Shown: positions 1 to 5,895 of the stretch, piece after piece
Layout of the letters: the number at the start of each line of letters is the position of its first letter
Numbering within the stretch: the stretch's first letter is position 1
Assembly (NCBI GenBank): GCA_964443315.1
Contig: CAYUCP010000035.1
Location: 1-7,642, forward strand
Source: JAGOTP01 sp964443315
GTDB taxonomy: Bacteria; Patescibacteriota; Patescibacteriia; 2-12-FULL-60-25
Direction of reading: 5' to 3'
DNA: 7,642 nt
The notes under the pieces: generated by a model
Seen by the model: only the letters and a program-made list of their open reading frames with translations
Told to the model about the DNA's origin: nothing
The model's database searches: none
Made by a program: the position numbers and the translations under genes

Positions 1-205
1 GGATCGTTATGCTGTGTTTATTTGACAAATCTATAACGAGTCCTTTCCCAAATCGTCTAATCGAGATAATTTCACTCCCAATAATCGATTCTGGTTGGCC
101 AAAAAATACTTTTGGTAAATGAATATGAATCTGCTGAAGAGACATCCGGAGAAGATGTTTCTCAAGTCCCCGTCTAATGGTTTCTACCTCTGGAAGTTCT
201 GGCAT
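1..205 (-). CDS. mutM: Formamidopyrimidine-DNA glycosylase (Fpg/MutM), N-terminal part, cut by the window edge
   Basis: Reading minus from the ATG at 205-203 gives 68 residues beginning MPELPEVETIRRGL, the hallmark N-terminus of Fpg/MutM. Family knowledge: the enzyme excises 8-oxoguanine and FaPy lesions and nicks the strand. The Pro exposed after Met removal is the Schiff-base nucleophile and the next Glu is catalytic; both are present (P2, E3). K54 in the RRFGKGLVIDL segment lines up with conserved Lys57 of the E. coli enzyme. The frame stays open to base 1, just before the expected HLGMSG segment, so the helix-two-turn-helix and zinc finger lie outside the window. There is no SD before the ATG; an extended -10 box ends 8 nt upstream, suggesting a leaderless mRNA. 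Its functional partner mutY is at 5120-5881. Identification is very secure; completeness cannot be judged. Confidence 0.95.
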   Translation of the reverse strand, partial: MPELPEVETIRRGLEKHLLRMSLQQIHIHLPKVFFGQPESIIGSEIISIRRFGKGLVIDLSNKHSITI

Positions 206-213
206 AGCGACTT

Positions 214-222
214 AGTATAGCA
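214..222 (-). promoter_or_regulatory. Extended -10 promoter element for mutM
   Basis: On the minus strand this reads TGCTATACT, a TG-N-TATACT extended -10 box. Its last base is 8 nt before the mutM ATG, so a start site about 7-8 nt downstream would fall at or next to the A of ATG. No convincing -35 hexamer is seen 16-18 bp upstream, which extended -10 promoters can tolerate. Confidence 0.6.
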
Positions 223-347
223 TGCAGATATCGACTCATAGTTTTGCTTTATCTTCCTAATTTTGCTATTATCAAATACTCATTTTCATTTACCTTCCTT
301 TTTGCTGGATTGTACATGAGAATAAGCACTTTTACAGCGCGTTATAA

Positions 348-400
348 TCATTGACTCTCGAAGGTAGAAAGTAATACTGTCTCTCTTCAGGAGTCAATGA
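348..400. repeat. Long imperfect inverted repeat upstream of the small-gene pair
   Basis: The arms 348-363 and 385-400 can form 14 Watson-Crick pairs and one G-T pair over 16 positions. The outer 10 bp (TCATTGACTC / GAGTCAATGA) are perfect, and a 4-bp inner stem (GAAG/CTTC) follows a two-position interruption. The loop is 364-384. The repeat encloses a promoter-like TTGACT/AATACT pair, so it may act at DNA level as an operator or, if transcription starts upstream, as a leader hairpin. There is no T-run after either arm, so it does not look like a terminator. It sits between divergent genes (mutM and the gene at 432). Confidence 0.6.
351..378 (+). promoter_or_regulatory. Possible sigma70-type promoter for the 432-964 gene pair
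   Basis: TTGACT (351-356) is followed after 16 bp by AATACT (373-378), a 4-of-6 match to the -10 consensus. A perfect TATAAT lies just upstream at 343-348 but has no -35 partner at normal distance. Either would give a leader ending in the strong SD at 421-427. The choice between them is open. Confidence 0.35.
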
Positions 401-420
401 GTGGTATTGGATTATTCAGG

Positions 421-427
421 AAGGAGG
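421..427 (+). promoter_or_regulatory. Strong Shine-Dalgarno site of the 432 gene
   Basis: AAGGAGG, 4 nt before the ATG at 432. It fixes that start over the out-of-frame ATG at 428. It contrasts with the housekeeping genes here, none of which has a comparable SD. Confidence 0.75.
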
Positions 428-431
428 ATGT

Positions 432-650
432 ATGCCTGCTACGTATCTCTTCGTTCGGGGTTGGCACAACTTGCCACGCGCCAAAAAGGAGCAGCTTGCG
501 AGATTCCTGTGGACGTATGCGTTCGCCCACATAGTGCCCGAGTCGCCGGAAAGGAGGCTCTATTTCGTTGCTCTTCCCGGCTTCAAAGCTCACATGCGTG
601 AGGAAGTTGCCGAGGAGCTGGAAAAGCGCGGCCTCAAGCCGCTACTCTAG
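432..650 (+). CDS. Small hypothetical protein, 72 aa, predicted beta-alpha-beta-alpha
   Basis: I do not recognise this family. The start is supported by the AAGGAGG site, and the stop TAG is fused to the SD of the next gene. The protein is soluble-looking with no signal peptide or membrane segment. The pattern suggests a short strand (TYLFVRGW, residues 4-11), a helix (about 15-33), a strand (RRLYFVALPG, 41-50) and an amphipathic charged helix (52-66), a compact alpha/beta fold. The gene is GC-richer than the core: bases 481-540 contain 34 G/C of 60, against 22-23 of 60 in sampled lines of ftsH-block genes. It forms a tight operon with 662-964. A toxin-antitoxin or small nucleic-acid-binding role is possible but unsupported by any motif. 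Coding status is likely; function is unknown. Confidence 0.7.
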   Translation: MPATYLFVRGWHNLPRAKKEQLARFLWTYAFAHIVPESPERRLYFVALPGFKAHMREEVAEELEKRGLKPLL

Positions 651-656
651 AGGAGG
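651..656 (+). promoter_or_regulatory. SD directly fused to the upstream stop codon (TAG-AGGAGG)
   Basis: AGGAGG begins immediately after the TAG of the 432 gene and lies 5 nt before the ATG at 662. It selects that ATG over the TTG at 659, which would leave only 2 nt of spacing. The same TAG-AGGAGG junction occurs on the minus strand at 7373-7365. Confidence 0.75.
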
Positions 657-661
657 ATTTG

Positions 662-964
662 ATGGAAGGTACCCAAGGAAGTTCAACACGCCGCCGGCGA
701 CCACAGCCAACAGAACGATCGTTTCCGATCAGGTACACCCCAGAGTCTCGGGGAGAGATTGATCTGACGATCATCTCGTCTCATGTGGACACGTATGCAC
801 GAGGCCGACTCGTGCCAGGACGAAACGGCTCCTTCCGTGTTGTCATCCCCGCGTACTTCACAACAACCGCAGAAGCGGAGCTTCGCCATATCTTGGCAAT
901 CTACCGTTTCGAGGTTATCGCCAAGGTACCTCGGTACCGACTGAAGAAATCTATTCCATCCTGA
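662..964 (+). CDS. Small basic hypothetical protein, 100 aa
   Basis: I do not recognise this family. Residues 1-30 are Arg/Ser/Pro/Gln-rich with a run of four Arg near residue 10, probably disordered and able to bind nucleic acid or an acidic partner. Residues 32-64 look strand-rich (EIDLTIISSHV, SFRVVIPAYF). Residues 69-82 resemble a helix (TAEAELRHILAIYR), followed by a basic tail ending in KK and IPS. There is no membrane segment or Cys. It is the second gene of a two-gene plus-strand operon with an 11-nt gap, followed by a hairpin at 979-993. It shares GC-richer composition and SD-led initiation with the 432 gene, setting the pair apart from its neighbours. Real coding is supported by SD spacing and operon layout rather than homology. 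Confidence 0.65.
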   Translation: MEGTQGSSTRRRRPQPTERSFPIRYTPESRGEIDLTIISSHVDTYARGRLVPGRNGSFRVVIPAYFTTTAEAELRHILAIYRFEVIAKVPRYRLKKSIPS

Positions 965-978
965 TCACCACTATAACA

Positions 979-993
979 CGCCCATTCTGGGCG
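979..993. terminator. Possible bidirectional terminator hairpin between convergent genes
   Basis: CGCCCA-TTC-TGGGCG forms a perfect 6-bp stem with a 3-nt loop. It lies 15 nt after the stop of the 662 gene and about 25 nt beyond the stop of the convergent glycosyltransferase gene. The plus side is followed by CTTTCT, a weak T-tract; the minus side has only TGTTAT. A second short stem, AGCC-GCAA-GGCT (1008-1019), lies beside it. Confidence 0.5.
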
Positions 994-1017
994 CTTTCTC
1001 ACCTACCAGCCGCAAGG

Positions 1018-2166
1018 CTAGGAACGGGAGGAAGCGCCTACCCGTTCTACAAATGCTGTTACTTCTTTTGTAAATCGCTCAGCATTAAATTTCTCAGCTT
1101 GTTCACGGCATGCTTTTGGACTAATCGTAAGTTTCTCAAATCTAGCAATCCCATGTTTTACACCTTCAACGTCTAACTCATCAAATAGTACCCCAGTTTT
1201 TCCATCGATAACTGTTTCTTTTAATCCTCCTGATTTATAAGCAATCACAGGTGTTCCCTCTCCCATCACCTCAACAGGCAAAATCCCAAAATCTTCATCT
1301 TCGAAAGCAAAGATCGCAGCTTTTGCGCCACGAATCAAGTCTCGTTTCTCATCATCACTTACCTCACCAACAAATTCCACACTATCTCCTGCTAATGCTT
1401 TGAGCTCTTCCCCATACCCCGCAAATGCTCTTCCAAATACTTTTAATGGTAATCCTAACTCACTGCAAGCTCGTATAACGAGTCCTGGATGTTTTGCCCG
1501 GGCCAGTCTTCCACCAGTGACATAATAGTTTTTAGCGTTTAGTTCTTTTTCTTTTTGTTTCGAATTTCGAGCTTCGAATTTCGAGCTTATTTCAACTGGA
1601 GGATAAATCACGACTGCGTCTCGCCTGTAAAACTTTTTGATTCGTTTTGCAATTTCTTCTGAATTTGCAATGTAATGATCAACATGAGTACTCGCGCGTT
1701 CATCAACGATTCGTAAGAAATGATTGGCTACATGGCCTATGACATTGAGTACTGGATATTTCCTCCACTCCCGAGCGGTTGCGTAACCATATAAATAGCG
1801 TGGAGGTGTATGACAGTAACAGATTTGCACTGCATTTTTTTTGAGGAGCATATTGGGGAAATACGCTCCAGTTGCGGAGACGATAACGACATCAAATGAG
1901 GAGAAATCAAAGGAGCTAAATGCTAGTGGAGAGAAAAGTCGGAAAATACTTATGAGCTTTGCTTTAAACGGAACGCGTTGTAAAAAAGATGTCGTAATTT
2001 TCCAGTTTTTAAATCGAGCTTTATGAGGACCTAGAAATTCTGGTAAGTAAACTGATGTATAGACTGGAGCATCTGGGTAGATTTCATGGAGTGCTTCAAG
2101 CACTCTCTCTGCCCCACCGTATTCTTTTATATAATCATGCACCAGTGCTACACGTAGTTGTTTCAT
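1018..2166 (-). CDS. Glycosyltransferase family 4 (GT-B fold), 382 aa
   Basis: Predicted retaining GT4 enzyme transferring a sugar from a nucleotide donor, probably in cell-surface glycan synthesis at the cytoplasmic membrane face; the sugar cannot be read from sequence. The N-terminal acceptor domain has GGAE at 17-20 after VALVHDY, and CHTPPRY at 118-124, typical of one GT4 branch. The C-terminal donor domain has GGRLARAKHPG (218-228), and the E-x7-E signature E291-E299 in EDFGILPVE, followed by GEGTPVIAYKSGG. Length is normal. Residues 193-203 are encoded by a heptanucleotide repeat in the interdomain linker. The ATG lies 2 nt after the exonuclease stop with no SD or -10 box, so it is probably co-transcribed and translationally coupled. 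The last codons (GASSRS) become abruptly GC-rich at the island border, so the native C-terminus may have been altered. Confidence 0.92.
   Translation of the reverse strand: MKQLRVALVHDYIKEYGGAERVLEALHEIYPDAPVYTSVYLPEFLGPHKARFKNWKITTSFLQRVPFKAKLISIFRLFSPLAFSSFDFSSFDVVIVSATGAYFPNMLLKKNAVQICYCHTPPRYLYGYATAREWRKYPVLNVIGHVANHFLRIVDERASTHVDHYIANSEEIAKRIKKFYRRDAVVIYPPVEISSKFEARNSKQKEKELNAKNYYVTGGRLARAKHPGLVIRACSELGLPLKVFGRAFAGYGEELKALAGDSVEFVGEVSDDEKRDLIRGAKAAIFAFEDEDFGILPVEVMGEGTPVIAYKSGGLKETVIDGKTGVLFDELDVEGVKHGIARFEKLTISPKACREQAEKFNAERFTKEVTAFVERVGASSRS
1558..1588. repeat. Heptanucleotide repeat array inside the glycosyltransferase gene
   Basis: Four 7-nt units (TTTCGAA, TTTCGAG, CTTCGAA, TTTCGAG) plus CTT. 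Equivalently, the 14-mer CGAATTTCGAGCTT is repeated perfectly at 1561-1574 and 1575-1588. On the coding strand the units read as GAA-initiated heptads and encode residues 193-203, including FEARNSK. The array lies in the linker between the two GT-B domains, where insertions are tolerated. It appears related to the array at 2736-2763. Confidence 0.8.
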
Positions 2167-2168
2167 CG

Positions 2169-3146
2169 TTAGTCAAGAAAGCCTAATTGATTTTCATCAG
2201 GATGTACTTTTTCCTTTGCTTTCTTTTTTACCGCGTCTGGATAGCGCTCGTCAAGTTTTTTAATGAGACTGTTAAATCCATGTTCTGCAAATTGCTCTTT
2301 TAACGTAATAAAGTCTAGTTTTTCAAGTTCACACAGTGAGAGATCAAACTGGAGTGGCACATCCGTAATAATTGTTGCAAGTTTTTTAGCGAGGGACGCC
2401 TGTTCTGCATCAGTTGCAAGTTTTAACCCAGTTTTTTCTGGTAATTCGCCAATTCGTTCATACAGTGCTTCAAAGGTACCATATTTTTGCAGCAAATCCG
2501 AGGCTGTTTTGGGACCAATGCCAGTAACACCTGGATAGCCATCTGACTGGTCTCCGATAAGGGCTTTATAGTCCACAAACTGTGCAGGTGTTACACCGTA
2601 TTTTTCCTCGACCGCTTTCTCATCGAAAATCACCGTCTTTGTAATACCAGTAATTGGCATGAGTACTTGCGTATGATCATTAACCAGTTGTAGTAAATCA
2701 CGATCCCCCGTCACGATAATCGTCTCTACTTCCCCATGATTCTTATTTCTTACTTCTTGATTCTGAACTATGGTAGCAATCGTTCCCACTAAATCATCCC
2801 CTTCATACCCACTTATCGCAAATATGGGAACTCGTAGTTCCTCAAGTAAATGATGCACGACTGGAACTTGAGCAGCAAAATCTGTTGCCATTTGTGGTCT
2901 GTGTTGATGGTAGCCTGCATACATCGCTTGGCGAATAGTCGGTTTTGATTTATCAAAACAAATTGCGATATAGTCAGGGTGCAAATCATGCAAGATATTT
3001 AAAAACATGGAAAAAAAGCCATAGACAGCATTAATTGGTTCCCCTTTGGCATTCGTTAGATGAGGATAGGCATGATAACCACGATGTAAAATAGCATTTC
3101 CATCGATAAGGACGAGACGTTTGTTATCTGGTGAGGTAGGAGCCAT
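2169..3146 (-). CDS. Stand-alone 5'-3' exonuclease (PolA N-terminal / FEN-like domain), 325 aa
   Basis: Structure-specific 5' nuclease of the PolA exonuclease family, acting on RNA primers and 5' flaps in replication and repair; here the polymerase domain is absent. Metal-binding acidic residues are visible: D15 in VLIDGNA, D65 in ICFDKSK, E115/D117/D118 in GYEGDDLVG, D148/D150 in VTGDRD and D199/D202 in IGDQSDG. A helix-hairpin-helix follows (GVTGIGPKTA). The C-terminus is a Lys-rich linker ending in QLGFLD, resembling a sliding-clamp peptide. Residues 128-137 are a repeat-encoded insertion. I chose the ATG at 3146 because an extended -10 box ends 8 nt upstream; a GTG at 3164-3162, overlapping the ftsH stop, would add 6 residues. 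Its stop lies 2 nt before the glycosyltransferase ATG. Confidence 0.92.
   Translation of the reverse strand: MAPTSPDNKRLVLIDGNAILHRGYHAYPHLTNAKGEPINAVYGFFSMFLNILHDLHPDYIAICFDKSKPTIRQAMYAGYHQHRPQMATDFAAQVPVVHHLLEELRVPIFAISGYEGDDLVGTIATIVQNQEVRNKNHGEVETIIVTGDRDLLQLVNDHTQVLMPITGITKTVIFDEKAVEEKYGVTPAQFVDYKALIGDQSDGYPGVTGIGPKTASDLLQKYGTFEALYERIGELPEKTGLKLATDAEQASLAKKLATIITDVPLQFDLSLCELEKLDFITLKEQFAEHGFNSLIKKLDERYPDAVKKKAKEKVHPDENQLGFLD
2736..2763. repeat. Degenerate heptanucleotide repeat array inside the exonuclease gene
   Basis: Four 7-nt units: ATGATTC, TTATTTC, TTACTTC, TTGATTC. On the coding strand each begins GAA (GAATCAA, GAAGTAA, GAAATAA, GAATCAT). They encode residues 128-137 (QNQEVRNKNH), an insertion relative to familiar PolA sequences between the acidic GYEGDD helix and the VTGDRD strand. 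The array has the same 28-nt length and GAA-heptad rhythm as 1558-1588. Confidence 0.65.
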
Positions 3147-3154
3147 TGAATTGT

Positions 3155-3163
3155 ATTGTAGCA
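3155..3163 (-). promoter_or_regulatory. Extended -10 promoter element for the exonuclease gene
   Basis: The minus strand reads TGCTACAAT, a TG-N-TACAAT extended -10 box whose last base is 8 nt before the ATG at 3146. It abuts the ftsH stop codon (3164-3166). There is no clear -35. If active, it would give a leaderless exonuclease-glycosyltransferase transcript in addition to readthrough from ftsH. Confidence 0.5.
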
Positions 3164-5053
3164 CTATTTGCTCTTTGCTTTGAGAGGGACTCTTTTTCCC
3201 GCAGGAGTTTCTTTCGGACCGATAAGTTTTACAAACTCATCTGCATCCATTGTCTCTTTCTTCATGAGTTCATCGGCTAAGATATCTAGTTTGTCACGCA
3301 TACCTGTTAACACGTCAAATGCCGTTTTATATCCTGCATCGATAAGCCGTTTTACTTCTGCATCGATCTTTGAAGACATTTCTGGAGAGAGATCTGATGA
3401 ATCGTAGTATGACTGTCTCTCGTTTTCAAAGTTAATTGGGCCTAAATCACTCATCCCAAATTTCATAACCATTGCTCGTGCTACTTGTGTTGCTTTTTCA
3501 ATATCACTACTGGCTCCTGTGGTTACATCGTCAAACACTAATTTTTCAGCCGCTTGTCCACCAAGCATCATCGCAATTTGTTCAATGAGATGCGATTTCA
3601 TTTCATGTACCCTTTCAATTGGCTCAGTCATCGTGTGCCCCAGGCTCATTCCGCGAGAGACAATTGAGATACGGTGTACTGGATCGACATGTGGCATCTT
3701 CCATCCAACCAGCGCATGACCTGCTTCATGATATGCAGTCATACGTTTGTCTTCGTCTGATTGGAGTCTTTTCTTCTCAGGACCAAGTTTTACTTTCGTC
3801 GCAGCTTCTTCTAGATCTATCATGTCAATTTCTTTCTTATTAAGACGTGCTGCGAGAATTGCTGCCTCATTGAGCATGTTTTCAAGATCTGCACCTGAAA
3901 AGCCTACGGTTCGTTTTGCAACACGATCCCAGTTCACATTTTTTTCAAACGGTTTGCCTTTGGCATGAATTGAGAGAATTGCTTTTCTTCCTTCTACATC
4001 AGGAAGATCCAGTGATACTCGGCGATCAAACCGTCCAGGACGAACGAGCGCTGGATCTAACACATCTGGTCTGTTTGTTGCAGCCATGACGATAATATGC
4101 TCATTCGGAGTAAATCCATCCATCTCAACTAAGATTTGATTTAATGTCTGTTCCCTCTCATCATGACCACCCATAAAACCAGCACCGCGCTGACGACCGA
4201 TTGCATCAATTTCATCGATAAAGATAATTGCAGGTTGTGCTTTTTTAGCTGTATTGAATAAATCTCGAACACGACTAGCACCCACACCCACTAACATTTC
4301 CATAAATTCAGATCCTGCCATAGAGAAAAATGTGACATTTGCTTCCCCTGCTGTTGCACGAGCAAGTAATGTTTTTCCTGTTCCGGCTGGGCCAATCATC
4401 AGAACCCCTTTTGGAGTTCGAGCACCCATCGCTTTGTATTTTTGAGGGTTTTTCAAAAAGTCCACAATCTCAGTGAGTTCTTGTTTTGCTTCATCCACTC
4501 CTGCTACATCAGCAAAGGTGGTTTTAGGAGTATCTTTACTAAAGAGTTTTGCTCGAGATTGACCGAATGAAAAAATACTTTCCTGAGTTCCACGTGCTTG
4601 ACGGAAAAGAAAGTAGAAAAAACCAATCATTAACAGAACTGGAAGAATGGTTCCTAAAAATCCAAGCCAGTAATTAACACCAGTATCGTCTTTTACCTGT
4701 ACGGTTGTGTTTAATCCAATCGGAGCACCGGCATCACGAAACTGAGTGTAGACATCAGATCCTGCCTGTTTATACGCATAAACGGTTTTATTATTTTCTT
4801 TAACGATTAATTTATTATCTCCTTTAATCGTAATTTCTTTCACTTTTCCAGCTTTTACATCATTTACGACCTGAGAAAGTGGAACCTCTGTCCCCTCATC
4901 TGTCGTAGAAGTGAGAGCAGTAAAGAGAAATAATGAAACTAAGAGAAGAAATCCGTAAAGAAAAATGTTTTTCCAAGATTGTTTTATGCGGTATTTGCCA
5001 ATTTTGCGGTAATTTTTAGAAGAATTTGTCGTTTTCTTAGTCGTTCCTGCCAT
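3164..5053 (-). CDS. ftsH: ATP-dependent zinc metalloprotease FtsH, 629 aa
   Basis: Membrane-anchored AAA+ hexameric protease that extracts and degrades membrane and regulatory proteins. In order (numbering from the ATG at 5053): TM1 about 30-48, an extracytoplasmic FtsH-ext domain, TM2 about 131-150, Walker A GPAGTGKT 221-228, Walker B IIFIDEIDAI 276-285, second region of homology TNRPDVLDP...RPGRFDRR 326-345, zinc motif HEAGH 442-446, and the third zinc ligand probably D517 in TTGASSDIE. Everything catalytic is present. The pore motif is EMLVGVG, with Leu where E. coli FtsH has Phe228. Walker A has Ala for the usual second Pro. I chose the ATG at 5053 because an extended -10 promoter lies just upstream; the frame is open to a GTG at 5119 (22 extra residues, including an aromatic stretch) that would overlap that promoter. 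Confidence 0.96.
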   Translation of the reverse strand: MAGTTKKTTNSSKNYRKIGKYRIKQSWKNIFLYGFLLLVSLFLFTALTSTTDEGTEVPLSQVVNDVKAGKVKEITIKGDNKLIVKENNKTVYAYKQAGSDVYTQFRDAGAPIGLNTTVQVKDDTGVNYWLGFLGTILPVLLMIGFFYFLFRQARGTQESIFSFGQSRAKLFSKDTPKTTFADVAGVDEAKQELTEIVDFLKNPQKYKAMGARTPKGVLMIGPAGTGKTLLARATAGEANVTFFSMAGSEFMEMLVGVGASRVRDLFNTAKKAQPAIIFIDEIDAIGRQRGAGFMGGHDEREQTLNQILVEMDGFTPNEHIIVMAATNRPDVLDPALVRPGRFDRRVSLDLPDVEGRKAILSIHAKGKPFEKNVNWDRVAKRTVGFSGADLENMLNEAAILAARLNKKEIDMIDLEEAATKVKLGPEKKRLQSDEDKRMTAYHEAGHALVGWKMPHVDPVHRISIVSRGMSLGHTMTEPIERVHEMKSHLIEQIAMMLGGQAAEKLVFDDVTTGASSDIEKATQVARAMVMKFGMSDLGPINFENERQSYYDSSDLSPEMSSKIDAEVKRLIDAGYKTAFDVLTGMRDKLDILADELMKKETMDADEFVKLIGPKETPAGKRVPLKAKSK

Positions 5054-5065
5054 ATAAGTGGTGAC

Positions 5066-5093
5066 AGTATACCATATATATAGGTATACGCAA
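5066..5093 (-). promoter_or_regulatory. Promoter of ftsH
   Basis: The minus strand shows TTGCGT (5088-5093), a 16-bp spacer and TATACT (5066-5071) preceded by TGG, an extended -10 box. The box ends 12 nt before the ATG at 5053, giving a predicted leader of only about 5 nt. It lies within the open upstream extension of ftsH, which argues for the shorter protein. Confidence 0.65.
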
Positions 5094-5119
5094 CCCATCT
5101 GTATCATTTTTTCTCTCAC

Positions 5120-5881
5120 TCATTTCAGTGTAATCGTTTCACCTTCACGCTTTATAAAACCCTCTTTTTCAAGTGTTACAAGCAATGTTTCAAACCATTC
5201 CTTATCAACATTTTCATGATCTTTGTCCCATAATTTGGCTAATTCTGAAATGCTCGTTGAACCTTGTTTCGTAAGTAGCTTTAGTACCCCTCCTCTATAC
5301 CATCTATTTGAGCCAAGAAATTTTGACTGCTTCGGGACTGGGATTTTTTCTTTTTTCAGTACTGCTCCTGCGTAATCCATGAGTGCTTGATTCCATGCTT
5401 TGGCTTTTCCAATCGGTAATATCTGCCATGCAACCTCCTCAATTTCCTTCTCTGANNNNNNNNNNNNNNNNNNNNNNNNNNNNNNNNNNNNNNNNNNNNN
5501 NNNNNNNNNNNNNNNNNNNNNNNNNNNNNNNNNNNNNNNNNNNNNNNNNNNNNNNGGCCACGTTCCTTTATTTTCGTTAACAAGAGACTGTGCTGCTTTT
5601 TGTAGATTAAGTGCTCGCCTGTTATAACCAAGACCCGACCAGTGAGTGAGTACAGAAGCTACGCTTGCTTGGGCCAAATCTTCAATGGTAGGGAATGTTT
5701 GCATCCATGTAAGATATTTCGGCACGACACGAGTTATTTGTGTCTGCTGAGACATAACTTCAGAAACGAGAATTGCATAGGGATCTGACGTAGATCTCCA
5801 CGGTAAATCACGCTCATTTCTTTCGTACCATGAAAGAATATGTGCTTGAAAATCTGAAATTCGATTAGGCAAAAGCTTCAT
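5120..5881 (-). CDS. mutY: A/G-specific adenine DNA glycosylase MutY, short clusterless type, interrupted by an assembly gap
   Basis: MutY removes adenine mispaired with 8-oxoguanine. Visible: DLPWR (25-29), SEVMSQQTQI with catalytic E41 (E. coli E37), and WSGLGYNRRALNL (81-93). The 100-N gap then removes the expected helix-hairpin-helix (LPGxGxYTA type) and catalytic Asp. After it come WNQALMDYAGAV and FLGSNRWYRG, which match MutY order. The usual Cys-x6-Cys-x2-Cys-x5-Cys loop between those two motifs is missing: only about 14 residues separate them, and no Cys occurs in any visible residue. The C-terminus is a short winged-helix-like segment without the NUDIX-like 8-oxoG recognition domain. 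The ATG at 5881 is preceded by TATAAT with an 8-nt gap. The stop (5122-5120) abuts the open ftsH extension. Family confidence is high; exact length is unknown because of the gap. Confidence 0.9.
   Translation of the reverse strand: MKLLPNRISDFQAHILSWYERNERDLPWRSTSDPYAILVSEVMSQQTQITRVVPKYLTWMQTFPTIEDLAQASVASVLTHWSGLGYNRRALNLQKAAQSLVNENKGTWXXXXXXXXXXXXXXXXXXXXXXXXXXXXXXXXXXSEKEIEEVAWQILPIGKAKAWNQALMDYAGAVLKKEKIPVPKQSKFLGSNRWYRGGVLKLLTKQGSTSISELAKLWDKDHENVDKEWFETLLVTLEKEGFIKREGETITLK
5456..5555. other. Assembly gap, 100 N, inside mutY
   Basis: Exactly 100 N, a conventional placeholder for a scaffold gap of unknown size. The mutY frame happens to continue across it, giving about 34 unknown residues, while comparison with E. 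coli MutY suggests roughly 50-55 residues should lie between the flanking motifs. Confidence 0.98.
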
Positions 5882-5889
5882 CAGAGGAA

Positions 5890-5895
5890 ATTATA
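5890..5895 (-). promoter_or_regulatory. -10 box (TATAAT) for mutY
   Basis: A perfect TATAAT on the minus strand, overlapping the trpS stop codon (5891-5893), with its last base 8 nt before the mutY ATG. The 8 nt between them are TTCCTCTG, which is not an SD. The -35 region, inside trpS, is weak. Confidence 0.55.

Noticed and set aside
387..601. Open frames at 401-601 (+) and 387-593 (-) overlapping the 432 gene
   Set aside because: Neither has an SD. The 432 frame has AAGGAGG at good spacing and leads into an operon partner.
432..964. Toxin-antitoxin module
   Set aside because: Two small co-directional genes fit the layout, but neither shows a recognisable toxin fold motif or DNA-binding antitoxin domain.
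3168..4445. Several plus-strand open frames of 60-80 codons across ftsH
   Set aside because: They lie antisense to a clear full-length ftsH, are Ser-rich and low in information, and have no SD or promoter.
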